DNA of 29,509 bases. It comes from Oppiella nova. Its lineage: Eukaryota > Arthropoda > Arachnida > Sarcoptiformes > Oppiidae. This document shows positions 21,006 through 29,509 of the stretch, piece after piece; the first letter of the stretch is position 1, and every line of letters starts with the position of its first letter. The stretch is from the NCBI GenBank assembly GCA_905397405.1, contig CAJPVJ010000276.1, positions 1 to 29,509 of the forward strand, in the 5' to 3' direction. The translations under genes and the position numbers were made by a program. The notes beneath the pieces are model-generated. The model saw only the letters and a program-made list of their open reading frames with translations, did no database searches and was not told where the DNA came from.

Positions 21006-22657
21006 ATGAGTAATATTTACATTCAAGAGCCGCCAACTAATGGCAAAGTACGTCTTCAGCTGATCCACTCATATATCAATTAATGGTATCTTTAAAGTGA
21101 ATGCAATTAATATTGTTTTGTCTCTTATTTAAGGTATTATTGAAGACAAGTGTGGGTGACATCGACATCGAGTTGTGGTCACGAGAGTGTCCGAAGGCGT
21201 GCAGAAACTTCATTCAGTTATGTCTTGAAGGCTATTACGACAACAATATCTTCCATCGTCTGGTCAAAGGGTTTATCGTTCAGACGGGAGACCCCACGGG
21301 AACCGGAATGGGAGGCGAGTCTGCCTTTGGACAGCCCTTCAAAGATGAGTTCCACTCGAGGCTGCGGTTCGTGCGAAGAGGTCTGGTAGCCATGGCTAAC
21401 AGTGGCGTCAAAGACGACAACACGAGTCAGTTCTTCTTCACACTGGACTCGTGTCCGGAACTCCAGAATAAACACACGATCTTCGGGAAAGTGACCGGAA
21501 ATACCATCTATAATATGATTAAATTGGATGAAAGCCAAGTCGACCAAAACGAGAGGCCGTTATTCCCACACAAAATCAATTCAACGGAAATCCTTTTGAA
21601 TCCCTTTCCGGATATCGTTCCCCGAATGAAGGAGAAGAAGGTCGAGAAAGTGGAGGAGAAGTCCAAATCGAAGGCAACGAAAAACTTTAGTCTCCTTTCG
21701 TTCGGCGAAGAGGCCGAAGAAGAAGAGGAGGAAGTGATGAAAACGGCGCAAGAGTTTCGCGGAAAGAGTAAAAGTAGTCACGATTTGCTTAAAGATGACC
21801 CCAAACTCAGTGCTCTGCCCGCTGTCGACACCAATGAGTTGATGACTTCGGACGAAGACATCGAAGACAAGAAAGACAATCAGACAGAGGATAGCAGTGA
21901 ACAGAAGAGCGAGAGATTGGATCGAATCAAAGCTAAGCTCAAGAAAGGCGTGAAGGAAGAGAAAACTGAGGAAATTCTGGACAAAGACGAGGAGGAGTTC
22001 TTCGAGAACGAGAAACGACTAAAACTCGAGAAACAGGACTCGTGTCCGCTGTAAGCATCCAATGATTTGTTGTTTTTAATACTTTTTGTTTAATTATTGA
22101 AATTCTATTCAAAGACTTAAAGTGAGGGATGAATTCAAGGCATTGAAGAGACAGATGTGCGCTGAGCTCAAGAAGAAGTGCGAGAAAGTAACCAAATGTA
22201 AGATCTATGACAACCCGGCCGTCCAAGAGTTCATAGAGGAGGCCAAGAAGTATAAGGAGGCGTCCAGTAATTTGCCTAAAAAGGGTTGTCCCAAACGAGA
22301 ATCATTGGTATAGTATTTGTTTGCAATTAGCAATAACTGTAATTATAATGACGTTTGTATTCATTGAATGTCTTTTGGCACATAAAGTGTATGCAATTAT
22401 TAGAGAAATTCAAGACTCGTCTCTTGACTACGAAAGAGAGAAAAACCTCGGAGTCGGAGGAAAAAGAGGGCAACACATCATCCGATTGGCTCTCACATCA
22501 CCTCCAATGCCAGAAAGAGGAGACCATTCTGGCCAAAGACGCCAACTTAAGGAACGAAGAGGACTGGTATGACATCTATGACCCCAGAAATCCCATCAAT
22601 AAGAGGCGGCGCGAAGAGGGGCTCGAGAAGAATGTGAAGAAACCTCGCGTTAAATAA
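21006..22657 (+). CDS. CWC27: CWC27 spliceosome-associated cyclophilin-like protein
   Basis: CWC27 joins the activated spliceosome with CWC22 and the EJC factor eIF4A3. Four exons: 21006-21047, 21134-22050, 22115-22307 and 22388-22657, in phase, give 473 residues (human 472). The start MSNIYIQEPPTNGK is identical to human. The cyclophilin fold covers about 12-165, with IFHRLVKGFIVQTGDPTGTG and SQFFFTLDSC. The position of the catalytic Trp of active cyclophilins is Glu (PELQNKHTIFGKV), as in human CWC27, so isomerase activity is probably absent by design. NFSLLSFGEEAEEEEEEV and KSKSSHDLLKDDP are strongly conserved linker motifs. The Lys/Glu-rich C-terminus ends with YDIYDPRNPINKRRREE. Exon 4's acceptor was chosen by phase and by the LLEKFKTRL match. 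Confidence 0.95.
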
Positions 22658-25656
22658 TTGTTTCGATTTCATTATAAATACTTTCATAGAAACCATATTA
22701 TTATCGATTGTTTTCTAAGATTTATTTTTACGCTTTCAGACAATTTATCACTTATTTATCACTTCCAATGACTACAGAATACATTTGAAGATTTCTTTTT
22801 TCAGTAACACTATTGTGATATTAAACTGTGAATTCATTTGGTGTGTTATCCTGACTGTGAAACTTTACAATAACTCAACACTCGATAATTAACTACCGAT
22901 TGGCATAGATTTAATTAGAATTAATTAGGTTTAATATACAAAGATTGGGAATTATAAGATTATAAATATTTTTATTTATTTTTGGGATTTTATTAACGTC
23001 ACTTTATACTTTCGTTTTGTTTCAACCAGATTTTACAGTCAATTGGATACTAAATTGACATTTATAACAATTTATCAAATGGTTAAGTTATTTGTAGATA
23101 AGTAACTATATTGACTTAAACTATAAATAGTGTAAACGAGATAATATTAAGACATGTTCTGTAATTTCACCCAAAAATTCTGATGTAAACAGTAATAATT
23201 ATGTATTAAATTTACTGTAAAGATTTCATTTTGATATTTAATAAACAATTGAGAAATTTATGAAACCTATATAGTATATAAGTTACTCCTATTCTCGCTC
23301 ACTTAACATATTATTTATTCAATAAAATTGACGCATGTTAAAAATTAAGTTATTGTAAGTTTTTATCAGATAGTTACTTGCAAAAAATGAAAAATAATAC
23401 TCATGCTTGTGTTGAATAACATTATTTTGTGGAATAACGGTGAAAACTAATTTGAACGGTATAAATAATTTGCAACTATCAATACAAGAATGAAACCTTT
23501 GTGAATATTGTATAAAACTATAGGGTTTTGTTTTGTACACATCCATTGGTTTACTGCATTACTATATTGGGATGGGAGGGAATGGGAGAGAATTACGGTA
23601 AAGCTAAATTCATGATGAACAAATTTGTCATAAGCGTTGCGAACGTCAAACATACAGAATAATAATTGAAACATGCTACTAGTATATCTAAGATTTATTT
23701 GATGAAACCCACTCAAATGTAAGACTAGGGTTGATTAATGGTAATATAATTTGATTTGTTATAATTGATTTAATTTAAAAAGAATTTATAGATTTGATTT
23801 AAAAAATATTAGTAAACGCCAATTGTTAAAACATTTGTTCATTTGACTCAAATTACTCTCTGAATTGATGTTAACTGTATTTTGACAATATTTGGGTTTC
23901 ATATGGTTTTTACTTAACTTACTAACGTTATTGAAGACCAAATTCACTATTCTCAAGAGAACTGACGTTACATTCCTACAGACGTTAGCTCACTATTCCT
24001 TTAACTAAAAGAGATATGCAATAGTTCACTGCATTGTTGGAGTCTTTATGGCAACGAAAGCTCACAAAACCTCACTTTTAGGTAATAATGCTTTAAATAG
24101 GATTATGCGATGCGTTGACTCGCATTCAAAATACTGTAAGATTTGTGGCTTAAATAAAATCGTTTGTTTAGAACTTAATTATTTGCTAAACGACCAGAAT
24201 TTCAAACTATAGACAAGACTGTAATAGTTAGTGATATACACTATAACTGGAAAACTGCGAATTCAATTGTATTTGATGTCAATCTTAATGGTCTAGAACT
24301 TTGGACACACTTTGGACATATAGCCCTGGTATGAGTGCTCATCCTATTTAAGCAATTTATATGATTTTTCTCATGCATTTTAACGGCATTTAACTCCTAA
24401 ACTAAACGAATGCATACGTGAGTTCACAATTTACTGCAATAACTATTAAACATCAAAATCTGAAAAACAAACAATCGTTACATTGAATGTAAATTCAAGG
24501 ATTTAAATGATTTAACAATACATCGAAAACTCTATTCTATGAGTTCTATACAACTTTTTAATCAAATATTCTATTATCTAAATGTATAATAATTTTTTTA
24601 TTATTTAAAATATAATCTCTTTTGTCAATTGATGAGAGAGAGAGAGAGAGCATCCACTTGTAAGCTGATGAGTAAAATGTGAACAATATTTTTATTCTGA
24701 GATTATTTCCATAATAAGTGATGCGATCGACACATCTCTGTAAACAAAGATTAATTCAATTGCGTTCACGAGTTTGGGATCAACTCATAACAGAAATAAA
24801 TAGAGAATAAAGTCGTGAATAATATTGTATTTTATATTCTCGTATAGTTTTACAATAGGGTATCGACTTAACCGAGTTTAGAGAGCAGTAAAAAACAGTT
24901 TTCCAAACGCCTGGCAAACCGCTCTCCTCTAGAAATAAGGGGAGATCTGGTGTTCAATGGTCTGGCAATGGGCTGCACGCGACTCGACGTGCGCGTCTAC
25001 CCCCACTCCCTATCACTTTGCTATCGGCCCTCACATACTATTTATTGCCATTCAATCACTCGTAAAACAGAGATCTTATGCTTTGCAACACTTTTCATAA
25101 TTTCCTCAATCAATGTTCGCACAAATTCGCGATTAATTTCCTTTCAATAAACGCTTTTTCATTGAAGTGACGAAACCATGAATTTATAAATATAGGGAAA
25201 GGCGTGCGACTCGTGAGTATCGCACAGCTCTTATCAAAACCATTAGAAATATGGCTTTGATTCGCATAGAAAGGCGACTATGGTTTGGGTCACTTCACAC
25301 CTAAACCATTATGAAATACTCATATTTATTGAATAGCATGTCATTTATTATGATAACAATACATCAGAATAGAAAAGAAATGTTAGCTTGGGCATTCAAT
25401 TTGTGAACTCAACTGTATATTTATAGCAGTTTTCTTCAAATTTAATGTACAGTAAGTTTTACATTAGATTCTCAAAGGCTTCTCATCATCCAAGTCAGTC
25501 CGTGTGATTGTATGTAAATGTTTGTCCACTTATTTTCAACACTCAATCGATTCTGTCTCTTAAATCTTATTAATCGACACTTCAATCTAATACACGTATA
25601 AATACTATGTTAACAAGTCATTCAATCGCTTGACACAAACATTTCGATTTTATGAC
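22658..25656. other. Three-kilobase AT-rich non-coding region, CWC27 3' flank and TAL1-like 3' flank
   Basis: No gene I can support. It holds the 3' UTR of CWC27 on the left (one AATAAA at 23240-23245) and the 3' UTR of the bHLH gene on the right. It is very AT-rich apart from a GC- and CpG-richer island at about 24900-25045. That island has open frames in several phases but no recognisable protein. It also has a short GA repeat at 24634-24650. Confidence 0.55.
24634..24650. repeat. GA dinucleotide microsatellite, short
   Basis: About eight GA units in a row in non-coding DNA. Confidence 0.95.
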
Positions 25657-27277
25657 TCAAAAGTGATGATCGGTGTCGGCTTCCGAAGCACTGCTGAGAG
25701 TGGACTCATCCGAAGTGATGAGAAGCGGAGAATCGCAGTCATTAAGTGGTGAACTCGAAGGAGACGCCTGTCCTATATTGCAGTCCACATAATATCTCCG
25801 ATTTCTGTGGCTTTGTTTCATTTGTTGCTTATGTCTGCTATGATCTGATTTACTGAATCTCTTCTTATCGTGAGAACTGTTCCTAATGAGTGTTAAATCA
25901 GATTTCTTGGACACCATTTCGACGGGCAGACCCTCCTCTTGCTTTTGATAGTCGAGAACAGCCATAAGAAGTTTGATGTATTTGATGGCAAGTCTGAGGA
26001 TTTCATTTTTCGACTCGAAAAATAGCCCACCTATTCACCCGTGTTCCGCAGACTCCAGCCGCTTCCGGGGCAAGTGCAAGACAACGGACGTCACCTGTCG
26101 TGAAGGTAAGTTAACATCGTTATGAAGTGCCGAATCTAACAGACAACACTTACCTCCAGCGCTCTCTACTATTGGTGAATATACGGCGCACAGCCTTTCG
26201 TGGCACTGATGGCACGCAATCCAATGTCTTTGTAGACGTGCCTATAGTTTACAATCAAATTTTCTCATTTAATACCATATGTCATAGATTTTGATTTAGT
26301 TTCACTAATTATCGAAATTTCTTCAAAATAATAATTAATGTAAATATATAATATACGGTAATCATAAAAATAGATAAAAACATTTCAGTACATTAACATA
26401 TGGAATCATTTAATAGGTGCAATAATTGTTTAGAAAACCTGAAATTTCATTTTAAAAATCATTCGTTAATGTTAAAATTATTATTATAACTAATATCAGT
26501 TTCTGTACTCCTGTCTAATTACACACATTTGTTACCAAACTTATCTTTTTATTTATTACTTTATGGTAAACGCCACTAAAGGCTTACGGAAGAAAATACT
26601 TCCTTAGCTACAAAAACTTGCTATCCGCTTAACCAACGCTTAAACATACTTCACAGCGTCATATGATATGATGAGTGCATTCTTTGGAACTGATGTGAAG
26701 AGATGGAAGTATTATTCATATTGACTGAAGCGGTGGACCAGTCCTCGAGATCTTTGAGTTTAGTTCTATTGGAAGTGATGGTTGAGTGTGAATGGGATGT
26801 CATTGGGTTGTGCTCTGCAATCAAATGGAGTCAAGTGTGGCATTAAATACTCGAAACCAATGAATGAATAAATTGAGTGAGAAATGAGTCAATACTTTGG
26901 CTACACTTTAATCCTTTGGAATTCAAGTCATTAGTGGTGGCAAAGAGTTCCTCGTTATCTGTCATCTCATTCTTGACGTCTCCGACCACTGACGGAGTGC
27001 CTAATGAAGAGCCACTGGTTGTCGAGTAAGGAGTAGTAGTTGTGGTCGAGTCTGAAAGGGCCTCCTCTTCGAAATCGGATACGACTGATCCGCCAGATCT
27101 ACCAGACCTTCCAGACCTGCCAGACCTACCACACTCTGATGTGCCCAACGGCTCCGATATGTCTTCTCTGGCTATACTACTACTGCTTCCACAGCTCTCT
27201 TCGTCATAATTATCATTATCCGAGAGCTGGCCATTCATTTCAAAGCAGTTTTGTCTTTTAAAATGCTTTTTTGACAT
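25657..27277 (-). CDS. TAL1/SCL-type bHLH transcription factor, bHLH interrupted by a polarity-flipped block
   Basis: TAL1/LYL1/HLH3B proteins dimerise with E-proteins on E-boxes and govern blood, vascular or neural fates. Exon 1 (27277..26896, putative donor) encodes an acidic Ser-rich N-terminus with a GRS repeat. Exon 2 (26241..26154) encodes KAVRRIFTNSRERW, the TAL basic region and start of helix 1. Exon 3 ends with KNEILRLAIKYIKLL (helix 2) and a Ser-rich tail, stop at 25657. Phases agree (1 then 2), and the expected length is 299 residues. Residues 157-182, covering helix 1 and the loop, are not readable on either strand in the normal way. Bases 26011-26086 give them only when the + text is read backwards uncomplemented (NGAFADLRRLVPTYPPDKK). 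As written, the gene would be broken. The exon 1 join is the least certain part. Confidence 0.88.
26011..26100. other. Block complemented in place without reversal (upper limit approximate)
   Basis: Left limit is exact: on the minus strand, the codon for the bHLH Ser reads TCG instead of AGC, and the next base begins the normal AAA AAT GAA. Inside the block every base is the complement of what the gene needs, across 76 coding nt plus the splice acceptor (read backwards: GTCCACTGCAG|G). The right limit lies in the 67-bp intron. About 26100 is preferred because it leaves a branch-like GTTAACT and a pyrimidine-rich tract before the acceptor. Confidence 0.9.
27093..27128 (-). repeat. Four 9-bp coding repeats in bHLH gene exon 1
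   Basis: Four imperfect 9-bp units, coding for repeated Gly-Arg-Ser on the minus strand. This is a slippage-prone in-frame repeat inside the N-terminal exon of the TAL1-like gene. Confidence 0.9.
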
Positions 27278-28264
27278 TTTCTTTAAACACTTTGCGATTT
27301 GTTAACTAATGACTAGTAGTTGTAATGTTGAGCGAAATGTTTCACTCAATCGAAACGTTTGGCAATGATTTAAGTGATCAGAATGAGAGGATAGTTAGCA
27401 AAAAGTATAGTATAGTTGCCATAAGTTGGTGATGATTGTGATTCTGGGCGGTCCTATGACTGCATTGAAAATGCGCTAACATTACAACTTTCGACACTCT
27501 CTCCACACTTGGCTAACACTCTCTCACATCATATGAAACATTACATTCTTATTCTGGAGTCCAGAATCTGGAGTCAATATAATGTAATGCTTTTCACTAA
27601 TGTATTGATTGCTCTCAACAGGCATTCCATTGGCTGCACATAACTTATGTGAACATCACTTATAACACACATTCTTAACATCACTTCCAATACATTACCC
27701 AAAGATAACGATTGCTTTTAATTAGAAATCAATATTCAAATGAACTGGCTCACCATAGGGCATGTCATTTAGTATTCATTATTTCTATTCTAATATTTTA
27801 ACCCAATTTTTAAAATTGCTAATATTTTCTGGTAGATACTGTATTCTCGATCTAAAAAGTATGACACATTAAAAAATAAACAAGGTAGAGTACACTATTG
27901 AATATGTATACTATTGAGATCCATTAGAAAATATACATTTATTATTCACAAATTCCTAATCAATGCATATTTAAGTCAATTATACCCCTTATTGGTAGAC
28001 ATATGAGACAAATATGAAAATGTGTTTCAAATTATACTAATAATGCATTCATTGCTTTCATTTCACTGTATTTGTGGTTCTCTTGGGTTGGGATCAGCTT
28101 TTCATTGCATTTATAATTAACACAACATTTAGACATTACATCCTATGATAGAAATACATGTATTCAATATATCAATTCATCACTTATTCACATGCTAATT
28201 CAAATCGTGTACAGTGTATTCATGTACCAAAATACTCTGGGCTATTTATATTATGAGAGAGAGA

Positions 28265-28310
<46 letters not shown>

Positions 28311-28684
28311 GATGGCATGTGATTGTGATACTATTGTCTCTTATTTGCGATTCTTATATTCATCTAATGGTGTATATAATGAATGAATATAATTGTAATG
28401 CAGTAATGGTTTCATTGATCACTCATTGTATGCATCTATGAATTGGTGGCAATGAATGACAAGTGTATGGAAGCAGTACTCTATGACTGACTGTCTGTTC
28501 CATAGATTGACACAATGAGTAAAACTTAGTGTTCTGTGAGTATTCTTTGAGCCAATGAGTGGAGTGAACGGCAACTGATGTGTGCACTGATTGGTCGCAC
28601 TCATGGTTCGAATTCGTGGTGTTGTGGCTGACAGTGCGTGCATTTCATGAGCGATTGATTGTCTCAAAAGTGGTGAACTGTTTG
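27278..28684. other. Non-coding region between the bHLH gene and the right-hand gene
   Basis: About 1.4 kb between two divergent starts, so it should hold both promoters and any enhancers. It is AT-rich. The clearest structure is the GA microsatellite at 28255-28306. I see no RNA gene. A GGTTCGAATTC at about 28604 looks like a Pol III B box, but no tRNA folds around it. Confidence 0.5.
28255..28306. repeat. GA dinucleotide microsatellite, 52 bp
   Basis: GA repeated about 26 times with one interruption (GATA) near the middle. A GAGA-factor-type binding role in the bHLH promoter is possible, but nothing else supports it. Confidence 0.98.
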
Positions 28685-29433
28685 ATGAAGACATGTATTG
28701 GACGGTCGGACACTGTCAACAGACCACGTGTGCACACAGTGGCCACAGTTGGCGATGGCTCACAGACCCACAGCCACACCACTTCCAGCATCAATGCAAT
28801 CCCTTCCAAGAGACCATTGCTTTCGATGGCTTTGTCTTCAAGTACGACAACCACTTCTTGGATGAGTTAAGACAACTGTCCACTGAGTTGATGGTCTACA
28901 GCACCGATGAGTCGAGACTCAAGTCGCGCGTCTTCGGCCACGCAATCTGAGACGCCTGGTAACTCACGCTCTTCTCTGTTGAGTAACTCTTCTAGCTGCG
29001 AAAGCGGTTTTGGTAACTGGTGAAGAACTCGGAGTTCTGTGGCTTGCGAAGGTTACGCTGGCGTCGACGGTTACAGTCGTCCCAAGCGTTCACTCAAAAC
29101 TCCACTCAAGACACGAATGGCAACCTCACGAGTGCTCACGTGATCGCTGAGACCAACGGCGGACACTCGACACACACTCAGACAACACCTCCTGAGCCCC
29201 ACTCCAGACACGCCTTCACTCATGAGATCCCGATATTTATTCAGCAATTCATTGAATCCATTAATAGAGAGGATTACAGATTCAGTCAAATCAATGACAT
29301 CTCCTCTTCAGACAACATCGAGACATCCACTCAAAGCCAAGACTTTGAATCCACTGCTGAGCCAACTACGAGTCAATTGGACCCCAATTGCGATACTCTT
29401 CAGGTATTGAATGCTATTTACGATAAGATTTAA
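28685..29433 (+). CDS. Unrecognised Ser/Thr-rich protein, gene model uncertain
   Basis: I do not recognise this protein. Exon 1 (28685-28841) starts at an ATG and gives a Ser/Thr-rich stretch ending PSKRPLLSMALSS. A 60-bp GT-AG intron, typical of this window, leads in phase to 28902 onwards: PMSRDSSRASSATQSETPG, then LLSNSSSCESGF. That frame stops at 29021-29023 if read through, giving 92 residues. Alternatively a donor after 29012 joins in phase to an acceptor at 29087 (74-bp intron). This enters a long polar open frame (FTQNSTQDTNGN, IQQFIESINREDYRF, DPNCDTLQ) that stops at 29431-29433 or splices on at the CAG|gtattg at 29403. The composition looks like a disordered regulator. The first two exons are more likely than the third. 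Confidence 0.4.
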
Positions 29434-29509
29434 AACTTATTCAAAGTTTGCTTTCATTTCAATTGGTGTCCATTTGTGACACACGTCTGCCTGAATGGAT
29501 GAATGGATC

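Noticed and set aside
23319-23716. Overlapping minus-strand frames in the 3-kb gap
   Set aside because: Aromatic-rich, AT-driven open frames with no similarity and no splice context.
26011-26100. Ordinary inversion inside the bHLH gene
   Set aside because: An inversion would leave the missing helix readable as a reverse complement on the + strand. It is readable only as the plain reverse, and the in-frame joins show that the bases are complemented in place.
26040-26110. A + strand exon with a GTAAGT donor (CRE|gtaagt) at 26105
   Set aside because: The donor-like string is a by-product of the flipped block. The frame has no homology, while the minus-strand gene accounts for the region.
28595-28625. 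B-box-like GGTTCGAATTC suggesting a second tRNA
   Set aside because: No acceptor stem, D-arm or anticodon arm can be built around it.

Overview
The window is a gene-dense piece of an animal nuclear genome. The genes have metazoan-type introns (GT-AG, mostly 52-140 bp) and AT-rich intergenic DNA. The gene set includes ceramide glucosyltransferase, Twinkle, NCKAP1/Kette, nardilysin, an SLC17 carrier, ISCA1, p47, WDR4, CWC27 and a TAL1/SCL-type bHLH factor. Small introns and compact spacing suggest an arthropod, and I would guess a mite, but nothing here proves the taxon. No transposon, retrovirus-like element or CRISPR array was recognised.

Layout. The 5' end of UGCG (-) leaves the left edge. 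TWNK (-) and NCKAP1 (+, 17 exons) are divergent. NCKAP1 meets nardilysin (-) tail to tail. Nardilysin diverges from an SLC17A9-like carrier (+), which converges on ISCA1 (-). An HD-family gene (-) and NSFL1C/p47 (-) follow on the same strand. Then come a tRNA-Leu(CAG) (-) divergent from WDR4 (+), CWC27 (+), a 3 kb AT-rich non-coding stretch, a TAL1-like bHLH gene (-), another 1.4 kb non-coding stretch, and an unrecognised Ser/Thr-rich gene (+) at the right edge. The genes are mostly housekeeping (mitochondrial DNA and Fe-S maturation, actin regulation, p97 adaptor, tRNA modification, spliceosome) and do not form one pathway. Only the bHLH gene is a developmental regulator, and it has the largest non-coding flanks.

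Main anomaly. About 90 bases (26011 to about 26100) inside the bHLH domain of the TAL1-like gene are complemented in place but not reversed. The exon upstream and the rest of the exon downstream read normally on the minus strand. The missing middle of the bHLH, with its splice acceptor, appears only when the + strand text is read backwards without complementing, and it then joins both neighbours in frame to the base. A DNA inversion cannot do this, because it gives the reverse complement. The block is therefore a data-level or artificial change, not a normal rearrangement.

Other oddities. Two perfect tandem duplications share a period of exactly 128 bp; one duplicates the start of NCKAP1, and both look like unmerged assembly overlaps. 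A 512-bp tandem duplication with 8 differences covers part of the tRNA and the WDR4 5' end. Twinkle has no room for its primase-like half. The HD-family protein has lost its first metal His and the HD pair itself.
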